A stretch of DNA of 64,000 bases from Phlebotomus papatasi. Lineage: Eukaryota; Arthropoda; Insecta; Diptera; Psychodidae. Below, piece by piece: positions 11,301 through 23,300 of the stretch. Both the position numbers and the translations under genes were made by a program. A model generated the notes under the pieces. That model saw nothing but the letters and a program-made list of their open reading frames with translations, made no database searches and was not told the origin of the DNA. The stretch is taken from the NCBI RefSeq assembly GCF_024763615.1, contig NC_077222.1, positions 26,102,001-26,166,000 on the forward strand, written 5' to 3'. The first letter of the stretch is position 1. Each line of letters starts with the position of its first letter.

Positions 11301-14300
11301 ATAATGAAATTCATTTTATTAACTTTGATTTTTCCCATGATGAAGCAAAAGCAGAGACATTTTGGCACTCCAGACACACTTCGAAATTCGAACACGAAGT
11401 ATTTCGGTCACCATGCGGACGTAACGAGAAGTAAAAATCCATTCTTTGGCTTTCGATCAGGGGCATGACGTCTCTTATGTTTCCCGTATGTTTCTAGTGT
11501 GCCGAAAAAACTTTGGAGTTTATTTGGTGTTTTCTGTGTTTGTGGAATGAATTAGCAAAACATACTAATACAAAATAAAAGCCAATTTAATATGGAATGG
11601 GCAACCGAAAACCCAAAATTGGCAACCTACGCAGTTTCGGAGATATCTCGTGAAATGTGTACGAAAACAGGGAAAAATTTACACTGAAACTGGTCGCATT
11701 TTTCAGAGCTAATGTCACCCACCTACTTTCGATACTAATTTTAAAATTCTCATTTTTGATGACAAGTTTATCCAATTTAAGTGGACAAGTGCAGTTTTTA
11801 TTATGTCAACTCTTAGTCCTCATATGCATACATAACCAAAAAACTCAAAAAAACAAATTTTATATATCTCAAACACCAAGGTAATTACAACAATTATGCC
11901 CGGTTCTAGGAAAAGTGGCAATATTTGTTTGTAAATTGAGTTAATTACAATTGAAATATGGTAAAATATCAGTTCTATTAATAATGATAACGCATGCCGA
12001 AATTGTCAATATTTGAATATTTGTTCAAAACGTTTGTCTCTTTATGGTGGAAACCACAAAATCTACTATTTTAAGCACCATTGTTTTCTATGTATAAAAT
12101 GCCTAGTCATTTTCATCCAATTAATTAGGCAAAAGCATTAATACAATAATGGCGTGTCATTTACAAAAAGCCAATCGTAAGTTCTCTTTTGTTTCCATGG
12201 GAAAAAAAAATATTTATTAAATTATTATGGAAAATATTATTTAAAATCTATTGAAAATTGAAAATACCCCCTGGACAACGTAATAAAATAATTAAAATGA
12301 AAATGAAAAATCTGGGTGCATTTTTAAATGTGAAAATTTAATGGAAATCACGTGAAGGAAAAATCAATGGAGCTGCTTAATTATAATTTTATCAATAATC
12401 TAGTCTATTTAACTATTCAGAGGATTCAGGGTAATGAAATATGTATAGTCACCTGTTTGAGAAGAATTAAGTGATCTTTTATGTGGCATATGAGGGTATT
12501 GAAGAGTTCTAGTTCTTGTATTAAGACCACCCCAGTGGCGGTTATGTTAATCTGATAGGCCTTCTTCACCTTCTCGATGTCGTACTGCCTTGGCAATTTT
12601 CCCAAAATATCACTGGCAATATCTTCAATAATCCTCTCCCGAGAAGCTCCAATTTCTTCATCTCCATCCCAATCACCTGAAAGAGAAGGAAAAGCCAAGA
12701 AAAAAAGTGCGAAAAAGTTCATGATTGCCCACTTTAAGAGTCATTAACTCGCAGTCTTTGTTGCTTTATCTCTTTTTCCCATTTACAAGGTTCAACACTT
12801 GGAGCTCTTATTAAAGTAGGAAACAATTAAAAAGTCATAAAAAATCACATATTAATTATTTTCTTCATCTCATCGGATGTCGGGTTCAGTTTCGCTTCAC
12901 AGCCCCCTGCCCTTTGTGAAAGGATTTAGATGATGCCTGGGTTGTCTGAGGGATTTTCCATTTGCAGGAAAGGTTGAGGGATATAATACGGAGAGGCAGA
13001 TTTCTCAATTGAGCGTATATTGGGAGAGACAGCGTGTGGTTTTTTTTTTACTGAAAGAAGGAATGTTGCGTTGAAATGAAAAGCCGTGGTTTTAAAAATT
13101 TTTCAAATAACTTGGAGAACAAGTATAAAACATCTTTATTATCATGAAAGTTTCACAATAGCAGACACATTAAAGCTTTTCCTGCTATTGCACTGGAAAT
13201 TTCAGTCGTAACCTCAAATTAGAACTTTCCGACTACAAAGAGTACATATTAAACTTGGCTTTAAAAGCTCAAAGCTCAAAGCTCATTTTATAATTAACTG
13301 GTGTCAGAAGTGGCATAAACCGCATGAATTTAAATAAACTTAAGAAACTAGCACTGTGCGAAATATTTCTTAAGTTAACAAGTTATTAATGAGTTTAAAT
13401 TTTGAATTATAGAACTATCCGAAATTAAAGTATCCGTATCAGCCACTTGAGCGCTGATATAACTTTTTGCTCGAATATTCGATTTCATGTACCTGTCACT
13501 TGGAGGCCTTGGGGGTAATGTCATTTGCTTTTTAAATTTTTAGAATTTTGACAAGTGAGAGAATCAGATGCTCACAACCTAAATTTGGTTCTCCAAAAGT
13601 GTCTTAGCTAAAAGATAAATAACTTTCTATCTTCAGAAAATAACATTGATGTTCAAAAGATTTAAACAGAGCTTCAAGTTTTTTATATTAAAATAAATGA
13701 GAATATTATTCTTGTTGCTTTGGTTTTTCCACTAAAGTTAATTGAGCTAATTTAAAATCTACTCCAAATGGAAATTTTTCGCTACTCCAAATGGAAACGT
13801 CATTGTTTTCATGATAAATACAGTACTGAATTACTATATTTATATATTTTCTATACCACAGTTTCATTATTTAGTTAATTTTGCTTCAAATAATGCCAAA
13901 ATCCATTCATATTCACAAATTTTAATTTGTTTATTTCTCAGAAAAATTACAAGTGTACCTTTTCACCATCGAATTTTTCATCGATCGATCATGTTTTCCA
14001 GTGAAAAACACAATGAGGTGATTATTGTTTATTCGTTTTGTTAAAGCGTCCGGAAATGGTTTTGAATTTGAACATTTACCCTAGAGACTAAACAAATTAA
14101 GACATTTTGGCATTCAAAGCGTTTCGAAATTTGAGCAGAAGACACTTTAGCCACTACCCGGACTAAATGGGAAGTAAAATGTTTTATTTTGTTTTCTAAA
14201 CGGATCTTGGAATGAATACTACTGTTTTCATTACTACTATCTATATCTATATCTATATCTATATCTATCTATATCTATATCTACTATAACTACTATACTG

Positions 14301-17300
14301 TATTCAATGTGAAAACCACTAATCTCTCTTATGGAACTAAGACTTTTAAATATCTTTTTCAAGACGAATTGTCTTTCCGATGAGTATCGGTCAGATGATT
14401 AATTCCAAAATTAAAAAAAACTCAACTTTTCATCAGAATTTTCGATACTTAATCCTATCTTCTTACAGTGGCTTATTTATTCTGAAATAATACCAGGATA
14501 AATTACTTCACCGTCAGTTCATCTTACCAGAAATTATTAAGCCTTTTACAGAACTTTGACGTTTCTCCCAATTGTGCAGGTGATTCCCTTAAAAAAAAAG
14601 TTTCTGCCAATAAATACTCCCAAAGTAAGGGAAATGAGGCAGTTTCGAACAGATGAAGTTTTTCTTAACCCATTTTTCTATTGTGTATGAACAATATTCA
14701 AGCTAACTCGGCCAATTTAGTTTCTCCGGAGTGTTGCCTATTTACATACATACCTCATGAAATTTCCCCATTGATTGTTCTTTAATTGGAACCTTTGAGA
14801 CTTATAACCAAATTCCCTATTTTCAAGGCTGTTTTGTCTATATATCTATCAGGCCTTAAATATATTTTTAAAAAAATTTATATAACAAATATTTAAATAA
14901 ATATTTCCGATGAATCAAATAGATGATGAATCAAATAGAATTTCGAATGGTTTTGTATCTTAAAACTTTATCTAAAATGAATCTTGAATTTTTATTCTTT
15001 TTAAGTATTTGCAAAGTTCGTCCAGCTAAGATATCTCCAAATGCCTCTAATAAAAACTGACTTAAGGTAAAGTACCCTTACTCGACCGGGTTCCTCTATT
15101 CGACCGGTGCGCGGTGGGTCAATTTTTGAATATTTGATGGTGAATTTCATCAATTTCTATTAATTTGTCACTGATTCGTATTATTTAAAGAATAATTGAC
15201 CTATTAATGTTAGATCATACACAAAATATTATAGCAAATATAATTAAATTGAATAAATAAATCTACCGGTCGAATAGAGGAACCGGTCGAATAAAGGGTA
15301 CTTTACCTTATTGTAATTTCATCTTTGATCTCGAATTGATGAACCCTTTAAGAACGATAGGGACACTGATGTCCCTTTCGTCCTATAGTGATCCTATAGT
15401 GATTCTTTGTGACCCCCAGTTTTTGGCTGTCTCGTCCTTAAAAGGTTAAATATTTAATAACTGGAGAATATCAGAGTCATTTTTTTATACTCGTAAATTA
15501 TACTGATAAAATTAAATAACTTTGAATAGTGAGAAAATATGAAAAGTTATTGTTTTAAGCTATTAATCCTTGCTCATGTTCCTTCAAAACTATTAATAAT
15601 GGAAGAGATGTTATGCAAAAATATGTGCACCACTTTTCGGACTTTCTCTTGGAACTATTTTTAATTTTAGTTCGCCAGAACTTTCACTCAAATTTTGATA
15701 TCTTATCATGCTATCACACTAGGATTTTTTCAATTTGTAAATTCAATTTAATTTTCAGATGAATTGTTCCTATGCGTTATTTTGCATTAAAAATCATTTG
15801 AATTGATAGATTTTCGCTTATTTATTGATAAAAACTAATACTTGGCCCATAAAAATATGTTTAAACATGCTAAAATAACATAAATGTGGTTGCTCAATTA
15901 AATTTGAATTCAGCGAATTAAAATGCTAAAATTGGTCATTAATTTCAATTTTATTGCAATTAAATAAGTATTCTTTTGAACCAAATTGTTCTTATTAAAT
16001 TTATTTACTCGTAATTAATTATTATTTGTGGCCGAAAAATAAGATAAGTACAGTAACTTAGTGAAAAACTCGAAAAACTTGCACGCGAGTGAAGCATCAA
16101 TATCTGGAGTAATTTGCTAATTCCCTCCAAAGCCATTATTGTGCCAAGAAATCTCCTCTTTTTCACACAGATTTTCAACAAGATGTATGAGAGTCGCTTC
16201 ATCAGCCCTTTCCCTACAAATATTTCTTCTGGCTTTGGGTATCCTTCTGAATATCAGATAAGTGACTTATAAGACATTTTAAGTACTATCACATATTTTC
16301 CGGAGTCATTCACAATTAAAAATCTCTCGGCAATATTTAAAATTGAGCAAATTTCTTGCAAAAAGTGTCCTGGCTGTGAGAATTTTCAAGTAAATTCTAG
16401 AAATCTTATAATGCTCAATTGGCTCAATTGAATTTAAATTTAAATAGTGAAAATCCTAGTGTGATAGCACCGTTACATGAAGTCAGATTGGGGTTTTAGC
16501 CCTGTTCTGGAATGTCACCAAATCTTCAGTAACAATCAATATGAGTACGTTATCAAAATTCAATGGATCATTTGCGCTTAATAATCAATACTTAAAATCA
16601 GGCCCCTACTATGTTGAATTTTTTATAAATTGATCTCGAACTCACCTGACAGTGCTCTAAAGGAAAATGTATTTAAACAGAAATTTATTTTAAACAGAAT
16701 CCTATAATACGAAAAAACTTCTCAGTTTTAAGATTTTTTGCGTAATATGGGCTTCAGACCTAAGGCTTAGCCATCTGGCTTAACTTTTCTAATTTCTTAT
16801 CAAACATGATTTTTTAAAGAATTGTTGTTTAGGATTAAATATTAAGGGCAAAATATCCATTAGATTTTAAAAATCAATAAAATTGCTTGTTTAGACTTTT
16901 GAGACCTTCGGGAACTGGGGTAAGCCTCCAGTCTGACGCCGGCATAACGGTCGCGAGCGCAACTTTATTCCCATACAAATTTAACTGGAAGTATGAAAAA
17001 GTAGCTTCAACTTTCTTAAAATCAAAATCCCAAAACTTTTCCGAATTAGAAATCAATAAATTAAGCCATATTCAAAAGAAAAGAGAAGAGTGATAACGAG
17101 TAGGATAGACATGCAAAGTGTGCCAAAGCCATAAAAAAATCAAATTTATTCAGTTAAAAATGCAAATTTAATCAGTTGAAACAATTTCGTTTCGTACACT
17201 AGTTAATTTAATTTACAAAAAACAAACAACCTAATTAGTTATTAATTTAAAACAGGAAGTTAAAAAAAAATACAATTTAAATAAAGAAAATTTCATCATT

Positions 17301-20300
17301 CACATCCTTTCTTCTTAATACGTTTTGCATAAATCTATTTTACTCATTATGGTAGGGTAAAGTGATATAATTTGGAATTAGTGTTACAAGTTAGACAACT
17401 CACCGCTACAAGTTGGACATGGCTTTTTTCTTGATAAATACAGTACAAAATTTGTTTTTAAGCACAAGGAACCAAATTATAAAACTAAAGCATTAAAAAT
17501 ATACAAATAAAAATGAAGTACTAAATTTATCAAGACAAAAAGCCCTGTCCAAATTGTACCATTGTCCAATTTGTACCACAACTTGTACCACTTTACCCTA
17601 CTCAAATTGAATTCAACTAAATTGAAATTATTTCGATGATGTTAGAAAAAAGAATAAGAAGAATTTGAAAGAGTGAGACTGACATGCAATATATGTGAGA
17701 AAGAAAAGGATGTGAATTTAGATTCCATTCACTAGGTGTGACAGAGGCATAAACAAAATTGAATTTGGTCAGGTAAAAATCTTATTGTTTTTAATCAAAA
17801 TAAAGCTTTTTTTACTCAGTTAAGAACAAATGTTTAAATCAATGAAAAACTTAAATTTAGTAAATCAATTTTTATGTTCGATCAGTAAAAGATTAAGATT
17901 CACGTTTTGCATCCCAAAATCTATTTTTGACGGACAAAATTTCATCAAAATCGGTTTTCGTGACCAAATTGAATTTTATACTGACTTTTTTTTTAATTTA
18001 AAATACTGAGTAAATGTTTTTCTCTTATTAAAATTCTGAATCCTAATTTAAATGAATGGGCTGTACGTCTAAAACTAAAATTACTGAATTTGAGAAGAGA
18101 TAAACAGAATTTTGATGAACAGAACGTAAGAAATTAAATTCACTATACTGAATTAATCAAAAGATAAGATGTAAAATCATAATAATAGTATTAGAGAAAA
18201 ATGTTTATAATTTCCAGATAGTATAAATTTTACCAATAAAAATTTAATGAGTAATAAATACATAATAGTCATTTAAATATTAATTTATATTATATCAAAA
18301 TAGTGCAAAAAAATCGATTGAGTAGTAAAAAATTAAACTTGGTTATTAAAAAAAAATAATTTGTCAATAAAAATATAAAAATTTTGTTGATAAAACAATA
18401 AATTTTATTTCGATAAATGCCTAAGTGTTTTTAAATTGAGCGGGTAAAATGAAAAGAAAAAAACTTTATTTGTAACTTATAAATTTAATTTTTTACTGAT
18501 CAAATTTATTTTTTATATAAGTTTTTTTTTAATTCAATATTTTGCATAAAATTATGCATAATTTATTCATAAAGCATTTGCAATCAAAATTTATTCTCTC
18601 TCTCTTCTATGGAAAAACTATAATGACTATGAAAACTCAAGAGACTGCCCTACTTCTATTTTCCATACTTTTTTCTTAATGTCTATTGAGTTGAACTATT
18701 GAAAAATCAACAGAAGTAATTTTTCAAATTAATTGCGTTTTGCTATTTTCTCGTTCTTTCATTATCATCAACTCCACGGGAATGAAGAAAAACAATGAAA
18801 GGATGAACGGGGTAGATTCCGACGGTGGGAAAAATGAAAATTTTAGAGTTAAATGGTATAAAAGGAGAAAGGACAGTTCGGTGAGAGGAAGATAGGGGTG
18901 AAATGAAAAAGAAGTGCTACACACGTTATACGTTTTATAATTGAATTTTTGTCTCATTCCGTGAAAGAATTTAAATTCAATTTACTCACTCGAAAGGTGC
19001 TGCCATAAAATCACTGGTAGGGTACGGTATAATGTCGTATTTATTATTTTTCCATATGTATCCGATCGCCCAGAGGTCGGAAGGATGTACGAGGTTAGGA
19101 AGAATTAAGAGCATGGGGAGAGAGAAAAAAAAGAACCAGAGATAAGCAGAAAAGTAATGAAAATTGAAACCAATTTTAAATGATACATTTTCTCTTTTAA
19201 ATAAATATAATTGCAAGAATATTAGGGAAAATAAGTAGAATTTCAGTAGGGGAAGGATTTCAGGCTTTGCACATATTCTGGCTTCGAATAATTCATATTT
19301 TCCCATATTACTTTAATCAATCTGACTTATTTATGGAAGTATATTTTATTTTGAAATAAAAAATTAGGTCAGATACATTAAAGGAATATGGGAAAAATAT
19401 AAAGTATTCGTAGCCAGAGCGCGAGCAAAACCTGAAATCCTTCTCCTAAATATCAAATTTTCCTTCATAATTCACCTTCTCTTGGTTGATATTTTCTCAT
19501 TTTTCCCAGCATTTCTCCAATTAAAGCTTCGTAGTAATTGATCTCTGCATTTGTATGAAGACCTAGGAGTTCTGGTGATGTTATTAGTGGAAGTCCATCG
19601 ATAACATCTAATTAGAAAGTAATTTTGGGAAATCCATAATTAGTTATAAAACTAACGATTAATGGTGAACTATCAATTTGGTCAGTTTAATGTTGTATAT
19701 TGAGAAATATGAACGTGTCCCTAATACCTCCAATTAACTGTTTTACACCTAAACACAAATCCTCACACAGTATTTCCACTAATTGTCGCAGAATTATGTT
19801 CATTTGAATTTGAGTAATTGCATTTGTTTATTACAATAATGTTATACATTTCCTGTACAAGGCAATCCATTTGCGGGAAATGTGATTAACATACGATAGA
19901 AATTTATATTTCATAGCAAATTTTCCCAATATATTATTCTCAAATTGCATTACATTTGCTTTTATTATTCATATTGGTGTTATTATTATTTAATTTTATC
20001 CCCAAAAGAGAATGAGAACGAGAGAAAATATGAAATTATTCTCTACATTTTTTTTTTCAATTTCACTTCAAATGAAGTTTTAACCACATTTACGAATATA
20101 TTACGATGCATAAATGTTAATTAGAAATAAGGAAATCAAATGAGAAAAATACTAATGGAAATATCTCATCACGTATTATATTATAACTAGTTAAGTATAT
20201 AAAATGATCTCTAGAAAACGAGATAGAGACAATATTTTTTTTTTATAATTTTCACCAAATAAAAAATGTGGAGACGACCGAGGCAGAATTAGCCATCAAA

Positions 20301-23300
20301 TGAAAAACTAAAACACTAGAAAACAAGAAAACTAAAACACTCAACTATTTAATTCTACTGCTGGCTATTTCTGCTCCGGTATTCCCTAAATAGAATTATT
20401 AAAAAATGATCATTATGTTCTTGTATTAAGTTTTTCGAGTACTTGTTCAGATGATGGAGGCCATTTACACAAAAACGCAATATATAGTAATTTTTCCAAA
20501 ACTAAATATTAAACAACTTTTGAATGGTTCCTTTTTCAATGAATTTTGTTAGGGTTAGACGTGGGGGAAATTGCCGTTCAGCCTCAGTGGAAATTTTCGG
20601 AGGGAAGGTCCGTCCGGACGCGGCAACACAATCTGTAGAGTCTTCAACCTTAAGATCAAAAAACTCACTCTTCTACCAGAGCTTTCGACACGCTCCGTGT
20701 CTTCCTCAGTGGTCGAGTGATGTCAAAGATCACTGGGTTTTGTTATTTGGGGGATGTTACAGACTTGGCGGGAGGGTTCCAGGGTACTCACACAAAGATC
20801 TCGGAGACACATCACCAGACACTCTTCAATCATCAGGAGACAACTGAACTTTTTGGGGGACAATGGACCAGTTAAGATTAGATTTAATTGAAAGGTTTTG
20901 ACTTGACATTTTTAAGAAACTTCAATCGGTAACAAATCGCCAATAAGTTTATAAATTTATCATGGATCCGTTATAAACTTTTGGTGGCCGCTATATAATG
21001 GAAAGTATTTCGGTAAAAATGGTCACTGAAAAAACCAAGTTCAATCAGTAAAAAAACGCAATTTTTATAGGTGAAAAAATTATTTTGATGAGTAAAAACT
21101 TCAACCATGTCAGTTCGTAATTTAAAATGATCAGTAGACAGACTTTTGTCATTTAATGGCTGCTGAATTCCTTTTTGATCAAGAAACTTCATGAAATCAA
21201 AATTTTCGTCCTTACCTATTCCTTAAATGAATTTCATGTCTCTTTTCTGCTACATATGTCAATTTTTTGTATTAAAAATATGATAGAAATTAAATATGCG
21301 ATATAATGCGCGAGTCCCGGTCAAAATTCCGTAAGCCAAAATCCCGATAGCCAAAATCCCGATAGCCAAAATCCCGAATGAGTCAAAATTCCGAAAACCA
21401 AACTCCCAAATTCTTAAAAGTGTCATAGTTGCTCCCACGATTACACCCACGCTTGCTGGAGGCAAAGGAAAATTTTCCGTGTCTTGGGAAATTATTCTAC
21501 GCATTATCCTCCATATAATTTCATCCCTTTCACGACTTTAATCAATTGGGATTTTGACGTTCGGAATTTGGTTTCCAAATTTTGGCTTTTGGGATTTTGG
21601 CTCTTTCGGGATTTTGGCTTTCGGGATTTTGGCTGCTTCTGTTGCACTTTAGTTTAAAAAGGTAAGGAAATTTTGATTTTATTTTTTTTAGATCTAAACG
21701 CTGTGCTGTAAGGTCAAAAATCAATTTTATTTTTTAAAAATATGAAATTTTTTTTATTTATTAGAAACGGGAAAAATTTAGTCATTACGAAGCTTGGGAT
21801 CATATGAAGTATGGACACTTTTTCCTACTTGACAAAATATTATTTTGAACTGATAAATTATTTTGCATTGGAGTTTTATTACCAAAACTTATTTTTCACT
21901 GACTATACTTACTATATTTTTATACTTTTAATTATCTAACTATTTTTTTTACTATTTTTTATTTACTGACGAATTGATTTTTTTTGTATTTCTTTTTACT
22001 AATCTATGCACAAATGTTCTACCCTATTCAAGTGTATCTTTAAAATTATCTTCATAGAATACTTTTGGTATTTTTCGAAAGACAGAGTGAGTAAGACAAG
22101 GGATGAGACTAATACCTTTCGATTAAATTTTACAGAAGTAATTTATTTAAAAAAAAAAAAAAACAAAAACAAAACAAAAAGAGGAAACATTATCTAAATG
22201 GCTTACAAATCTGGTTAAATTAATTTCTTAAACCTCTCAAACAATATTTTTTTACTGCTCCAACTCTACGGAGAGAGCAGTATATTCCTCCGATTTTTTC
22301 ACCCCTCCAAATTTACACCTTCCACCCCCCGGAGACCACTTTTGTCAACAAATCTTCACGTTTCAGACGATTTCTGAGAACTGTCGTCACGCTGTTTGTC
22401 CGTCTGTCCGTCTGTCCGTCCGGCAGTCATCAGCTCTAGAGGTCAAACGGTTAGAGATAGCGACTTGAGACCTAAGGGGGACCCACCATAAGTTGACCCA
22501 AGGATTGTTAAAATGCCCCTCATTTTCCTCCCACCCCTTCCCTTCCCCACCAAAACCATGTTTCTTTGGGATTGCTCGAAAACGCGTCGTGCGATTTTTT
22601 TCATTTTTGGATATGTTTTAGACATTACCCAGGCCGTTTAGAGATCACCCAGGCCCGTTCAATCATCCCTAATAACGGTTTTTCAAGGTCAAAGGTTAAA
22701 AAGACACTAGAGAGCGCATTTATCAAGCGAATGGGGTCAAGTTTGGGCTCGTTGGAAAGGTCTTGGAATTTCCGACAAAACTGAATCGGTTCCAAACAAA
22801 AAAAAATATCTGAAAATCAATCCTCTTACTTTTAAGACTATTTTGGGGGATCTATTGAGTGATTTATGAATCGATTTAAGTCGGTTGAGTACCGGTAAAC
22901 GGTAAATGATGCGAAAGTACTTTTGAGGTATAGCATCTAAATCACGAGTTCCAGCATTTTGCAAAGTCTGTTGAAAGTAAATCGTCGCTGGGATCAGCAA
23001 TTATGTTAAATCCCTTAGAATTTATGAGAACTTTTATTTATTTCTTTTTTTTCTAAATTTTTCAAATTATATTTAAATAATTTTATTATGGTCATAAACG
23101 TTTTTATATTAATTTGATAATTTTAGCGTTTTTACGAAGCACGAATGTACAATCTTTATCCGTACGTCCTATATATGTTATTTTCGGAGAAAAATGGTAA
23201 GAGATAGCGACTTAGGGTCTCCTTGGGACAATCCAAAAATCATTAGTTTCAAAACAAAATTCAGGCTGACATCTCCCTATATTCGTAATATAGCATTTTG

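Larger units (their letters stand above)
3275..12452. other. Dynein intron (9.2 kb) hosting the monooxygenase gene
   Basis: Besides the nested gene at 6183-7494 it holds the Stowaway-like element (3749-3829), a GAGCAA-type repeat fragment (4693-4780), a (TTGAA)n run (4763-4784), palindromic elements (7551-7734, 8430-8966, 10011-10266) and a shared 260-bp repeat (11466-11728). From 10267 to about 11470 there are diverged copies of a repeat with the recurring phrase CGAAATTCGAACA. No further exon found. Confidence 0.7.
12677..19475. other. Dynein intron (6.8 kb), repeat-rich
   Basis: Contains the element pairs and MITEs listed at 13741, 14239, 15063, 15342, 16741, 17353 and 19247. A short GC-richer patch at 16890-16960 has no match I recognise. 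No coding exon seen on either strand. Confidence 0.6.

Noticed and set aside
18986..19306. 106-codon minus-strand frame containing SDLWAIGY and a clean donor after APFE
   Set aside because: Its first half translates the palindromic element 19247-19448. SDLWAIGY only superficially recalls a protein-kinase motif, no acceptor AG lies upstream of the attractive part, and the true dynein exon of this region is 19476-19607.
20524..20847. 107-codon plus-strand frame
   Set aside because: Runs antisense through the ribozyme-like repeat; composition and lack of any motif suggest chance.
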